Source: Candidatus Gastranaerophilales bacterium (lineage in GTDB: Bacteria > Cyanobacteriota > Vampirovibrionia > Gastranaerophilales > Gastranaerophilaceae). From it: DNA of 64,000 nt. Each line of letters begins with the position of its first letter. Position 1 is the stretch's first letter. The stretch is taken from positions 52,955 to 116,954 of the forward strand of contig CALVAO010000005.1 of assembly GCA_944325515.1 (NCBI GenBank), in the 5' to 3' direction. Below, in pieces: positions 14,883 through 24,128 of this stretch. Under the pieces are notes generated by a model that worked only from the letters and a program-made list of their open reading frames with translations, had not been told where the DNA came from and ran no database searches. A program made the position numbers and the translations under genes.

Positions 14883-17276
14883 TTACAGCTTTGCCCTAAC
14901 TTTAACATATTTCTTTTTGGGAATGCTATAGGCATAAATCCGAACCCCATTCTTACTGACTAAAATCTTAATTGAATTATCGATATCAGTTCTTAAAATA
15001 TATGTTTTCTTCAATGTATCCAGCGTATATTCAGAAGGATGTCCGAACTTGTTCTCACCGACAGAGATTAAAGAGAATTGAGGATTTAAAGATTTTATCA
15101 TTTGTCTGTCTACAGATTTTGATGCTCCATGGTGTCCGACCTTAAGTATAGTTATGTCTTGCGGAATATTCATTCTGACATCATTGTACGCACTCACTCC
15201 TGCATCACCCATAAATAACATTTTAAAATCACAGTATTCCACAAGTGTCATAATAGATGTTTCATTATCTCCATATTTAGGATTAAAGCTTGAAACAAAA
15301 TTTCTTACTTTAAACCCGTTGTCATCATATACAAGCTGGTTGTTGTTTGCTAAAATTAAATTTACATTATTTTCTTTTGCTGTTTTATATATTTCTTTTG
15401 CGGCACTAGAATTATGAGTTAGAGAATTTACATATAAATTCTTGACCTTAACACTTTCCATCAAATCCACTGCGCCGCCGCAATGGTCATTATCAAAATG
15501 ACTCACTATAATAGTATCAATATTTTTAATCCCGTTATCAAGAAGATATCTAAGAATTAAAAATTCAGCCTGCGACTTTCCTCCATTATATCCGCTTTTT
15601 GCCGTATCTATCATAAAATATTTATTTTCCGGAGTTTTGATTAAAAACGCATCAGCATTACCGACATCAAAAGCTGTGATTTCCAGATTAGAATTCTTGA
15701 TAGGGATTAATGAAATTAGCAAAATCAGTATTAATACAGATAACGCCAGTAAGAATGGCTTTAAATACTTTTCTCTAAGATTTTTATTAAATAATGCTGT
15801 TATAATAAGCAGGACACCGTAGTAAGCAAAAATTTGAAACACCGAAGGATGAGTTGTTTGTGCCGAAGCATATGGAAGATTTCCCCAGAAATTTGAAATA
15901 TTTACCAGAATATTAATAAGCGGATTTAATACAATATCAAACAGCTTGCATATTTGTTCTGCCGGCGCAAGAAGAGAGCTGACAAAACCGCCAAAACTTA
16001 TGATTGAAAGTATCGGCACACTCATAATATTCGCAAAAATCGAATATAAACTTATATTATTAAAATAGAATATCTGAATTGGCATCACCCAGAGCTGCGC
16101 AATAATGGGAATGCTTATTGTACCTATTATCCAGTTTACAATTTTATTTTTATTTTTGACAAGAAACGGCGTCATTATAAGCAGTCCGAAAGTTGTTATA
16201 AATGAAAGCTGAAAACCAACATTATTAAGGTACATCGGATTGTATAAAAGCATTAAAAAAGCTACGAATGCTAATAGTGCTATACTGTTAGCATCTCTGT
16301 CAATCAGTTTGCCAAGAAGAACAAAGATAAGCATGCAGGCAGCTCTTATTACAGAAGCTCCCAGTCCAGTCATTAACGAATAGAGTAAAACCATCCACAT
16401 ACAGAAAATAATATTAACCTTATAATTAATTTTAAACAAAGACAGGAAGAAAAAGAAAAATGAGAAAATAAAGGCTACATTCATACCGGAAGCTGCTAAA
16501 ATATGCAGTAAACCGGAATTAATGAAAGATTGTTTGATATTATCTGGAGGTGCTATTGCGTCATCGCCAAATACAATACCGCCTAGTATTTCTAAATTTG
16601 GTGTATTCAATGTTTGCGAGTGAATATCAATAATCTTTTCTCTGTAATCATTTACCATCTGCAAGAATTTTTGAGAAACCGGCAGAGTTTTATTTAATCG
16701 AATCGGTACACTGTCTTTTGCACCGTAGAAAACGGCATAAACACTAAAATTCCGCAGATAATTTCCATAATCAAACTGGGAAGGATTGCCGACTTTAAAC
16801 GGAGGGGTCAAACGTCCTTTCATTTTATAATAATCATATATTCTCAACTTTTCATTAGTATTCAAGGTCACGAGAGTCTTTTCATTCTCAAATTCACGCA
16901 CCATATTGTCAGATTCTATTTTGTTAACCTTAAAGAAAAATCTCTGTTTATTATCTCCTTTGGCTTGCGGAATAGAAACAATCTGTCCGGTAATTTCGCA
17001 ATTTACAGGTGCCAGACTTACAAGTTCATCAACTGTTTTTAATCTGAAAGAAGTATTAATAACGCCTATGTAAAAAATAAAAGCCCAGATTAAAATATAT
17101 TTAGGTTTAACATACTCCGTAATAACAAGAATTATGAATAACAAAGTTATGCTGCCCGCAACAGAAAGAAGGTGTCCGCTTAGCACTGCATACAAAGCAA
17201 GAATATAAACACCGGCTGTAACAAGCATCAGTATATTTTTATTCAAGCAGATATTTTTACATAAATCTCTAAACAT
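14883..17276 (-). CDS. comEC: ComEC/Rec2 DNA-uptake channel
   Basis: This is a 797-residue inner-membrane protein of the competence channel family, which passes single-stranded DNA into the cytoplasm during transformation. Domain order is complete: N-terminal helices and a soluble OB-type region (about 1-210), the polytopic Competence domain with GLLHILAASGMNVAF near residue 250, and a C-terminal metallo-beta-lactamase-like nuclease. The nuclease has DVGNADAFLI near 537 and SHFDNDHCGG near 592. The HxxxDH metal motif appears intact. It stands alone on the minus strand with a TATAAT about 13 nt before the ATG. Other competence genes are not in the window. Confidence 0.93.
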   Translation of the reverse strand: MFRDLCKNICLNKNILMLVTAGVYILALYAVLSGHLLSVAGSITLLFIILVITEYVKPKYILIWAFIFYIGVINTSFRLKTVDELVSLAPVNCEITGQIVSIPQAKGDNKQRFFFKVNKIESDNMVREFENEKTLVTLNTNEKLRIYDYYKMKGRLTPPFKVGNPSQFDYGNYLRNFSVYAVFYGAKDSVPIRLNKTLPVSQKFLQMVNDYREKIIDIHSQTLNTPNLEILGGIVFGDDAIAPPDNIKQSFINSGLLHILAASGMNVAFIFSFFFFFLSLFKINYKVNIIFCMWMVLLYSLMTGLGASVIRAACMLIFVLLGKLIDRDANSIALLAFVAFLMLLYNPMYLNNVGFQLSFITTFGLLIMTPFLVKNKNKIVNWIIGTISIPIIAQLWVMPIQIFYFNNISLYSIFANIMSVPILSIISFGGFVSSLLAPAEQICKLFDIVLNPLINILVNISNFWGNLPYASAQTTHPSVFQIFAYYGVLLIITALFNKNLREKYLKPFLLALSVLILILLISLIPIKNSNLEITAFDVGNADAFLIKTPENKYFMIDTAKSGYNGGKSQAEFLILRYLLDNGIKNIDTIIVSHFDNDHCGGAVDLMESVKVKNLYVNSLTHNSSAAKEIYKTAKENNVNLILANNNQLVYDDNGFKVRNFVSSFNPKYGDNETSIMTLVEYCDFKMLFMGDAGVSAYNDVRMNIPQDITILKVGHHGASKSVDRQMIKSLNPQFSLISVGENKFGHPSEYTLDTLKKTYILRTDIDNSIKILVSKNGVRIYAYSIPKKKYVKVRAKL

Positions 17277-17379
17277 ACTTAATTATTTTATTATAACTGC
17301 TTTTATACAAACGAAGACTGTAAAAGAGTATATTGAATCCAGTAAACAAACAGTACTTGTTATATAGATAACGGTGCCA

Positions 17380-19833
17380 TTATTCTAATTCAGAACGTTC
17401 AATTTCTTGTTTAGTTGTAAACTTAACAATATCACCTTCTTCGATATCATTAAATTTAACGAAAGAAAGTCCGCATTCAAAACCTTGTGCAACTTCTTTT
17501 ACGTCATCTTTAAACCGTTTCAGCTGATCAACAGCACCCTTAAATATTTCCTTACCGTTTCTATAGATGGTCGCAGTGTCATTTCTGTTAATTTTACCCT
17601 CTGTAACATAACAGCCTGCAATCTTTTGGACTTTTCCGATGGTAAATATCTGTCTAATTTCAGCCTGTCCTGTTGCAACCTCTTTGACTTCCGGAGAAAG
17701 CAGAGATATCATTGTTTTTTCAATATCTTCAAGTATTTGATATATGATATCATATTTTTTAATTGTAACACCTTCTCTTTCAGCAGCTGTTAGTGCATTA
17801 GCGTCTTCTTTAACCGTAAATCCAAGTATCAAAGCATTTGATGCAGATGCCAGCATAACATCGGCTTCTGAGATATCACCCACACCTACGTGAATTATCT
17901 TAGTAACAATTTCTTTTGACTCAAGCTGGGCAATAGCCTGTGAAACCGCTTCCGCAGCACCATGCGTATTAGCCTTGATAATTAAGTTCAATTGTGGAAT
18001 ATCACCCTCAGCATCTCCGGATTCTCTTCTCATATGAGCAGGAAGCATTGCATCCAAACGTTTGTTACGTTCTTTTTCTTTACGTTTATCAACAATTGCT
18101 TTCATTTCTTTTTCATTCTTTACTACTTCAAAGTAATCACCTGCATTAGGAACCTCTGTCAAACCAAGAACTTCTACAGGTGTAGACGGTTCTGCCTTTT
18201 GAATTCTTTCTCCTGAATCAGAAAGCAAGGCTCTTACTCTTCCGCAGGCAGTTCCGACAACTATGCAGTTTCCGGTTCTGAGTGTTCCGTTTTGAACCAG
18301 TAATGTAGCTACAGGACCTTTACCTTTATCCAGATTTGCTTCTATTACTACACCGGAAGCTTCAGCTTTCGGGTTAGCTTTTAAATCTTGAATTTCTGCT
18401 ACAAGCAGGATATATTCTAATAATTCATCAATCCCTGTCCCCTGTAAAGCAGACACGTTTACTGTAATTGTATCTCCACCCCAGGCTTCCGGCACAAGTC
18501 CGTGTTCCGTAAGCTGCTGCAAGATTCTATCCGGATCAGCACCAGGTTTATCAATCTTGTTTACTGCAACAATAATTGGCACTTCCGCTGCTTTTGCGTG
18601 GTTAATTGCTTCTATTGTTTGAGGCATAATTCCGTCATCTGCCGCAACAACGAGAATTGCAATATCAGTTGCTTTTGCACCTCTGGCACGCATTTCTGTA
18701 AAAGCTTCGTGACCGGGAGTATCAACAAACACGATTTTTTTATCGTGATTGTTATCAAGATAAACCGTATAAGCACCGATAGATTGTGTAATTCCGCCGA
18801 CTTCTGTTGCAACAATTTTATGTTTGGATGCTCTTATGCTATCCAGTAATGTTGTTTTACCGTGGTCAACGTGTCCCATAATACTAACAACAGGAGCTCT
18901 TTTCTTAAGAAGTTTTTTATCTACATCTGTTAGAGCTTTTTGCTTCTGTTCTTTTTCAAGTTCTTCTTCAATATAAGCGTCTAAATCTTCTTCAAGAACT
19001 TCTAAATTATATTCAGCGCAAACTTTCTTTATGGTTTCTACATCTATTAACTGGTTTACGGTTGCCATAATACCTTGAAACATTAAAAATTTTACTATTT
19101 CTGCAGGTGTTTTATGAATTTTGTCTGCAAGTTCACTTATTGTCATTGCAGAATTGACAACGATTTGTTTAACTTCTTCAACTGCTTCTTCTTTATGAAC
19201 TTTTTTCTTATGTTTTTGTGCTGCAGCTTTTTCCAGAGAAATCATCTCTTGATCTTCTTTTTTAGAGTTAAAGTCCTTATCTTTTTTTCTGGAATCACTC
19301 TTTCTTTTAGAAGTGCTGCCTTTTCCTTCATATATTTCCTGTGGAATAATTCTGCGCTCAACAAGTTTCTTTTCCTGCGGCTGTTTATTAATATTAGTTT
19401 TCTTTTCTTTTTCAGCAGGTTTTTCTACTTTTGGCGGAGCTTTTCTTACAATTTCTATTCTTGACTGGTTTTTAGGATACTCTATTTTTGTTCTTTCTAT
19501 TCTTACCGGAGTTTTTTCCGCTTTTTTTATTTCGACTGCCGGCTTAACCTTCTCAACTTTTATAACTTTTGAACTTTTTTCCTCTTTGGATTCTTCTGCT
19601 GCTTGTTTTTCATCTGCTGCAGCTTTTGCTTTTTTCACAACAAAAGCCTTTGGTTTTGCATTGTTTTTCTTTGGCAGAACTCCCAAATATTCTTTTAATT
19701 TTCGTATTTGTACCGGTGTTACAGTATTGGAGTGAGATTTTACAATAATTGATATTTCCGCAAATTTCTCTATAACCTCCTTGCTGGTCAAACCAAGTTC
19801 TTTTGCTAATTCACTAACTCTAATACTGTCCAT
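17380..19833 (-). CDS. infB: Translation initiation factor IF-2
   Basis: This 817-residue GTPase places initiator tRNA on the 30S subunit. Residues 1-50 are the N-terminal IF2_N fold, followed by a Lys/Glu-rich linker to about 225 and a second IF2_N. The G domain has GHVDHGKTT at ~318-326, DTPGHEAF near 369 and NKID near 425. Domains II and IV (VVIEANLDKGKGPVATLL; FTIGKVQKIAGCYV) follow. It overlaps ylxR by 14 nt. The usual nusA gene is not upstream, and repeats lie there instead. Confidence 0.97.
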   Translation of the reverse strand: MDSIRVSELAKELGLTSKEVIEKFAEISIIVKSHSNTVTPVQIRKLKEYLGVLPKKNNAKPKAFVVKKAKAAADEKQAAEESKEEKSSKVIKVEKVKPAVEIKKAEKTPVRIERTKIEYPKNQSRIEIVRKAPPKVEKPAEKEKKTNINKQPQEKKLVERRIIPQEIYEGKGSTSKRKSDSRKKDKDFNSKKEDQEMISLEKAAAQKHKKKVHKEEAVEEVKQIVVNSAMTISELADKIHKTPAEIVKFLMFQGIMATVNQLIDVETIKKVCAEYNLEVLEEDLDAYIEEELEKEQKQKALTDVDKKLLKKRAPVVSIMGHVDHGKTTLLDSIRASKHKIVATEVGGITQSIGAYTVYLDNNHDKKIVFVDTPGHEAFTEMRARGAKATDIAILVVAADDGIMPQTIEAINHAKAAEVPIIVAVNKIDKPGADPDRILQQLTEHGLVPEAWGGDTITVNVSALQGTGIDELLEYILLVAEIQDLKANPKAEASGVVIEANLDKGKGPVATLLVQNGTLRTGNCIVVGTACGRVRALLSDSGERIQKAEPSTPVEVLGLTEVPNAGDYFEVVKNEKEMKAIVDKRKEKERNKRLDAMLPAHMRRESGDAEGDIPQLNLIIKANTHGAAEAVSQAIAQLESKEIVTKIIHVGVGDISEADVMLASASNALILGFTVKEDANALTAAEREGVTIKKYDIIYQILEDIEKTMISLLSPEVKEVATGQAEIRQIFTIGKVQKIAGCYVTEGKINRNDTATIYRNGKEIFKGAVDQLKRFKDDVKEVAQGFECGLSFVKFNDIEEGDIVKFTTKQEIERSELE

Positions 19834-20062
19834 CTAAAATTCCTTTCAAGTCCCTTGACGTTTTGAGCGCCCTGTTTATTTTTGATTTTTTTAATGCCTT
19901 TTCAATACAACTTTGATTATAACAAAGATATGCGGATCTGCCAAATGTTACAGAATTAGGATTAATTATAATTTCTCCGTTTTTATGGTCTTTTGTAATT
20001 TTTATCATTTCACTGCGGTCTTTCAGCATTCCGCATCCGACGCATTTCCTTTGCCTATTCAT
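19820..20062 (-). CDS. ylxR: YlxR (DUF448) RNA-binding protein
   Basis: This 80-residue YlxR family protein begins RKCVGCGMLKDRSEMIKI and has GRSAYLCYNQSCIEKALKKS, the family's core. It is normally encoded between nusA and infB and binds RNA. Here it overlaps infB by 14 nt. The ATG has no Shine-Dalgarno, and an extended -10 (TGGTATAAA) ends 6 nt upstream. The ylxR-infB message is therefore probably leaderless and driven by its own promoter. Confidence 0.92.
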   Translation of the reverse strand: MNRQRKCVGCGMLKDRSEMIKITKDHKNGEIIINPNSVTFGRSAYLCYNQSCIEKALKKSKINRALKTSRDLKGILDGQY

Positions 20063-20068
20063 AAACTT

Positions 20069-20077
20069 TTTATACCA
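20069..20077 (-). promoter_or_regulatory. Extended -10 promoter, leaderless ylxR-infB
   Basis: On the minus strand TGGTATAAA is followed by AAGTTT and ATG 20062. The TG extension would compensate for the lack of a clear -35 box. Confidence 0.6.
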
Positions 20078-20117
20078 TAAACATTATTTATATAAAAGTT
20101 TTATGCACTCCATAGAA

Positions 20118-20162
20118 TGCATAACTGTCCGGTAAAAATTTAGCTTCCAAAATCAAAATGCA
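20118..20162. repeat. Dispersed 45-bp repeat (copy also at 63687)
   Basis: The segment beginning TGCATAACTGTCCGGTAAAA and ending AAAATGCAA recurs at 63687-63731 with one visible mismatch. It lies at the edge of the larger repeat regions in both places, so it may be one module of the same dispersed family. Confidence 0.7.
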
Positions 20163-20517
20163 ACAAATAAATAGTATTTCTATGAATAACCTAATGCTAC
20201 AGACAATACTTGCGGTATCTAATCAATACTAAAAAATTTGAATATCACAAAAGATTTACGCGCACACCTTCCCTGGATGGGGAGCGGATTTGCGGACGGA
20301 CGACACGAACGTTAGTGAGTTAGTCCGGATAGCGAACAGACGAAGCCGGCAAGACCGTTTAGGTCTGAAGGCGAAGTCTGTGAGCGTGGAGCAAATACAA
20401 GATAAGGCTGGGATGGGGTGATAAGAACGACAAGGCAATGGTTCTTATAATAAATCCAATCAACGCATGCTGATATAAAATTAATCTTTCTATAACATAA
20501 ACATTTGAAGTCAGTCA

Positions 20518-20610
20518 GTAGGGTGCAATTCATTGCACCATTATTGGATTTAAAAATTGTCCGCGTGTATATGTTTATGAAAAATATTGGTGCAAAAATT
20601 TGCACCCTAC
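20518..20610. mobile_element. MITE-like element, copy 1
   Basis: This 93-bp sequence is bounded by inverted repeats GTAGGGTGCAA and TTGCACCCTAC. It has two internal palindromes (GGTGCAATTCATTGCACC and GGTGCAAAAATTTGCACC). It encodes nothing. Further copies are at 20894 and 47302. No target-site duplication is evident. Confidence 0.55.
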
Positions 20611-20893
20611 TCTACTAAAAAATTTGAATATCACAAAAGATTTACGCGCACTCCTTCCCTGGATGGGGAGCGGATTTGCGGACGGACGACACGAACGTTA
20701 GTGAGTTAGTCCGGATAGCGAACAGACGAAGCCGGCAAGACCGTTTAGGCCTGAAGGCGAAGTCTGTGAGCGTGGAGCAAATACAAGACAAGGCTGGGAT
20801 GGGGTGATAAGAACGATAACGCGATTGTTCTTTTAATATATCCAATCAACGCATGCTGATATAAAATTAATCTTTCTATAACATAAAGAGTCA

Positions 20894-20986
20894 GTAGGGT
20901 GCAATTCATTGCACCGTTATTGGATTTAAAAATTACCCGCGGATATTTATTTATGAAAAATATTGGTGCAAAAATTTGCACCCTAC
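20894..20986. mobile_element. MITE-like element, copy 2
   Basis: This second 93-bp copy has the same terminal inverted repeats and internal palindromes as copy 1. It lies at the end of the second tandem unit. Confidence 0.55.
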
Positions 20987-21024
20987 ACTACTAATGCTAA
21001 AATATAATATTGAATATTATCATT

Positions 21025-22110
21025 TTACATTTGTGTTTCTGCCAATTTTTCAAGTTTTAATTTTTGGTCATATTCAGTCAGTAAGTCTATAAGTTCATCC
21101 AAGTCGCCGTCAATAACCGTCCAGACATTAAGATTCTGACCTATTCTATGATCCGTAAGTCTTCCCTGCGGGAAATTGTATGTTCTAATACGTTCGCTTC
21201 TGTCACCTGTTCCCACTTGAGAACGTCTTAAGTCCGTAATTTCTTTCATTTGTTTCTGAACTTCCATATCATAAAGCTTTGCTTTCAAAATTTGTAAAGC
21301 ACGCTCTTTATTCTGAAGCTGAGAACGTTCTTCTGTACAGAAAATCATAATTCCGGTTGGTTTATGGAATACTCTGGCTGCTGTTTCAACTTTGTTAACA
21401 TTTTGCCCGCCGGCACCGCCTGAACGTGCAGTTGTTATTTCTACATCGTTCATGTTTAATTCCACTTCAACATCATCAACTTCAGGCATTACAGCAACTG
21501 TAGCGGTTGAAGTATGAACTCTGCCTTGAGATTCTGTTGCAGGGACTCTTTGAACACGGTGTACTCCAGATTCATACTTTAATCTTGAATATATGCTGTC
21601 ACCTTTCATTGAGATAATTACTTCGCTTACTCCGCCGGCTTCACAGTCAGTTTTACTTAAGATTTGAGTCTGCCAGCCTTTTTTATCAGCATAACGCATA
21701 TACATACGCATCAAATCGCCGGCAAAAATGTTTGCTTCATCCCCGCCAGCTCCGCCTCTGATTTCAAGCATAATATCTTTATCATCCATCGGGTCGCGCG
21801 GAAGAAGAAGAATCTTCATACGTTCTTCATATTCAGCAATTTTCTTCTCATTTTCTTCCATATCGGTTTTCAAAAACTGACGCATTTCTTCGTCTTTTTC
21901 TTCGTGAATCATTTGTTTAGCATCTTCAATTGCATCATTTGCTTTTTTCCAGGCATAGTATAATTCTACGGTTTCTTCCATAGATTTTCTCTGCTTGGAC
22001 AAATCCCTAAATTTATTATAATCTGCAATAACATTTGGATCAGAGAGAGTTTCGCCTAACTCAACATATTTCTTCTCTATCTGAATTATTTTATCTAGCA
22101 TATCTTTCAT
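21025..22110 (-). CDS. prfA: Peptide chain release factor 1
   Basis: RF1 terminates translation at UAA and UAG. The GGQ motif sits in [15 protein letters not shown] near residues 229-240, and the codon-recognition loop region lies before it. The 361-residue length is normal. An AGAGGT Shine-Dalgarno precedes ATG 22110. The usual neighbour prmC is not present. Confidence 0.96.
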   Translation of the reverse strand: MKDMLDKIIQIEKKYVELGETLSDPNVIADYNKFRDLSKQRKSMEETVELYYAWKKANDAIEDAKQMIHEEKDEEMRQFLKTDMEENEKKIAEYEERMKILLLPRDPMDDKDIMLEIRGGAGGDEANIFAGDLMRMYMRYADKKGWQTQILSKTDCEAGGVSEVIISMKGDSIYSRLKYESGVHRVQRVPATESQGRVHTSTATVAVMPEVDDVEVELNMNDVEITTARSGGAGGQNVNKVETAARVFHKPTGIMIFCTEERSQLQNKERALQILKAKLYDMEVQKQMKEITDLRRSQVGTGDRSERIRTYNFPQGRLTDHRIGQNLNVWTVIDGDLDELIDLLTEYDQKLKLEKLAETQM

Positions 22111-22296
22111 AAACTTTTACCTCTTTTAAATTTAGTATAACAAAAACAGGGTGAAATGTATAAAATATAGAATGCCTTTTTACCATTTTACACAATTTAA
22201 CCTGTTAATTTCTTAACAAATGCATCAAACTTGATTATTTTATGGATATGTATTAGAATACCAATTAAAATAAAATTAATTGAGGATATTGTTGAT

Positions 22297-22896
22297 ATGA
22301 AAAAAGCTTTAATGATAGCATCGGTGCTGATAATTGCCGTTATTTCGACCGCATGTATAAATAATATTGCAGTACAGGAATTAAATAATAAAGCTGCTGA
22401 ATTTATGGAAAAAGGCGATTATGAATCTGCTATGAACAGACTGCAGGCAAGTCTGGATTTAGATTCAACAATGTATGAAACATATTATAATCTGGGTGTT
22501 GCAGCGATAAATGCAAAAAAATACGAAAAGGCTATTGAAGCCCTAAACGGCGGGATAAAAATTAAGCCGGATTTTGCAGACTTTTATTATTCACTAGGTA
22601 TAGCCCAATCTGAATATGCAGACGAGATAATATCTGAAGCTGAAACTACAGCAAAAGAAACCCCATCTGCAGAACAAAATATAAATGAAGTTAACACAGT
22701 TATGGAATCTGACAAGCGAACCGAGTTCGTCGAAACCAAAAATAAAGCTGTTGAATATAAAAAAGTTTCGGTAGAAAATTTGAGAAAATATCTCGAAATG
22801 CAGCCGGATACTAAAGACAGAGAAACAATAGAAGCTCTGATAGAAGAGTCCGAAGCTTTCATTAACGGCGATGACGTTCAAGCACCTAAGGAATAA
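22297..22896 (+). CDS. TPR lipoprotein
   Basis: This 199-residue exported lipoprotein has a lipobox ending at C20 (IAVISTAC). Residues ~28-110 hold two to three tetratricopeptide repeats (YESAMNRLQASLDLD, YYNLGVAAINAKKYEKAIEA). A charged Glu/Lys-rich helical tail follows. It likely acts as a protein-binding scaffold in the envelope. ATG 22297 with a GAGGAT Shine-Dalgarno is the start. It abuts lgt, whose product would attach its lipid. Confidence 0.8.
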   Translation: MKKALMIASVLIIAVISTACINNIAVQELNNKAAEFMEKGDYESAMNRLQASLDLDSTMYETYYNLGVAAINAKKYEKAIEALNGGIKIKPDFADFYYSLGIAQSEYADEIISEAETTAKETPSAEQNINEVNTVMESDKRTEFVETKNKAVEYKKVSVENLRKYLEMQPDTKDRETIEALIEESEAFINGDDVQAPKE

Positions 22897-23676
22897 ATGT
22901 TTACATCACCTTCACAGATTATATGCACCGTTTTGGGTGTTAACATATATTATTACGGCGTTATTATGGCAATTGCCATAACGATAGGAACACTTGTTTC
23001 AGATTATACAGGGACAAAGTATTTTAATCTGGCAAAAGAAACTATAATTGATATGGCGCCTTATTTTATAATTTTTGGTATTTTAGGTGCCAGATTATAT
23101 TATTGTATTTTAAATTATGATTTTTACTTAAGATTTCCGACTGAAATTATGGCAATAAGACATGGCGGGATTTCCATTCACGGAGCAATGCTCGGCGGTT
23201 TATTCGGTATCTGGCTTTTTGCTATAAGACACAAACAAAGTCTAATCAAGCTTTGTGACACATCTGTTATAGGTCTTCCGATTGCACAAGCAATCGGAAG
23301 ATGGGGAAACTTCTTCAATTCAGAGGCGTTTGGCGGACCTACAGACCTGCCCTGGAAATTATATATTGCTCCGCAATACAGACCAATTCCATATCAAGAT
23401 TATGAATATTTCCATCCTGCCTTTCTTTATGAAAGTATTCTGGATATAGTTATATTTCTAATATTACTCTATCTGGTTCATTCAAAAATAGTAAAAAAAG
23501 ACGGAAATTTAACACTAATTTATTTAATACTTTATTCTACAGCAAGAATTATGGTTGAAAGCTTGAGGCTGGATTGTGTAAAATATGTTTTTGGGCTTCC
23601 TGTTGCAATATTCGTATCCATTGGTATAATAATTTTATCAATAATATTATTAATAGTTAATCAAAGAAAGGGCTGA
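22897..23676 (+). CDS. lgt: Prolipoprotein diacylglyceryl transferase
   Basis: Lgt transfers diacylglycerol from phosphatidylglycerol to the lipobox cysteine of prelipoproteins in the inner membrane. The 259-residue polytopic protein has RHGGISIHGAMLGG near residue 88 and the signature GRWGNFFNSEAFGG near 134. Its ATG follows directly on the stop of the lipoprotein gene, so the two are translationally coupled. Length is normal. Confidence 0.96.
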   Translation: MFTSPSQIICTVLGVNIYYYGVIMAIAITIGTLVSDYTGTKYFNLAKETIIDMAPYFIIFGILGARLYYCILNYDFYLRFPTEIMAIRHGGISIHGAMLGGLFGIWLFAIRHKQSLIKLCDTSVIGLPIAQAIGRWGNFFNSEAFGGPTDLPWKLYIAPQYRPIPYQDYEYFHPAFLYESILDIVIFLILLYLVHSKIVKKDGNLTLIYLILYSTARIMVESLRLDCVKYVFGLPVAIFVSIGIIILSIILLIVNQRKG

Positions 23677-23678
23677 TT

Positions 23679-24125
23679 ATGAAAAAACTTATCACATTAT
23701 CAATAGTTTGTATGATAGCTGCTGCAACCTCCGTATTTGCGGCTCCGCAGCCGCAAAAAATAGCTGTTGTCGACATTCAAAAAGTTGTCGCAGCATCTTC
23801 CCAGGTTAAAGCTTTAAAATCCTCACAGGAAGCAAAAAATAAAGAATTAACAGCTTTTATAAAAAAAGCTCAAGCTGATGTCAATAAACAAACCGACGCT
23901 AACAAGAAAAAATCTTTAGCCGCACAATATGAAAAACAGCTTGCATCAAAAAGAGAAGCTTATGCTAAAGAATACGCAAGCAAGCTAAAAGCTGCAGATT
24001 CAAATATAACAGCACAAATTGGCAAAAAAGCAACCGAAATGGGATATACCATGGTATTGCCAAAATCTGCTGTAATATACGGCGGCGATGATATCACAGC
24101 TACAATTTTGCAGGTTATAAAATAG
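23679..24125 (+). CDS. Skp/OmpH-family periplasmic chaperone
   Basis: This 148-residue protein has a signal peptide (cleavage near VFA-APQ at residue ~21), the beta-strand KIAVVDIQKVVAASS, and a long Lys/Ala-rich helical coiled coil (about 50-115). The end MGYTMVLPKSAVIYGGDDIT is typical of Skp/OmpH. Skp trimers escort outer-membrane proteins across the periplasm. It follows lgt by 2 nt, with AAAGGGCTG as Shine-Dalgarno. Confidence 0.88.
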   Translation: MKKLITLSIVCMIAAATSVFAAPQPQKIAVVDIQKVVAASSQVKALKSSQEAKNKELTAFIKKAQADVNKQTDANKKKSLAAQYEKQLASKREAYAKEYASKLKAADSNITAQIGKKATEMGYTMVLPKSAVIYGGDDITATILQVIK

Positions 24126-24128
24126 AAA

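Larger units (their letters stand above)
20229..20996. repeat. Tandem pair of ~386-bp units
   Basis: Unit 1 starts at 20229 and unit 2 at 20615, both with CTAAAAAATTTGAATATCAC. They stay almost identical to about 20996, with a small deletion in unit 2. Each contains GGATGGGG twice (20275 and 20411; 20661 and 20797) around a ~120-nt hairpin-rich GC core, then an AT-rich stretch (TTAATCTTTCTATAACATAA) and a 93-bp inverted-repeat element. Partial copies lie at 63724-63965. Confidence 0.85.
20063..21024. other. Gene-free interval of about 960 bp filled with repeats
   Basis: No credible gene lies here. The interval holds the ylxR promoter, one 45-bp dispersed module, and two tandem copies of a ~386-bp unit. 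Each unit has a GC-richer hairpin core and ends in a 93-bp MITE-like element. Short open frames within the copies are duplicated with the repeat and have no Shine-Dalgarno, so I do not call them genes. Confidence 0.7.

Noticed and set aside
19313..19735. Plus-strand frame of 140 codons opposite infB
   Set aside because: It is a shadow of the Lys/Glu-rich IF-2 linker, which reads as Phe/Ser-rich sequence on the other strand.
20256..20981. Four open frames of 60-97 residues on the minus strand in the repeat region
   Set aside because: They are duplicated copies of the same repeat sequence, lack Shine-Dalgarno or -10 support, and have unprotein-like composition. They reflect the repeats, not genes.
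20229..20996. Possible CRISPR array
   Set aside because: Only two units of ~386 bp exist, with no short regular repeats or unique spacers, and no cas genes are in the window.
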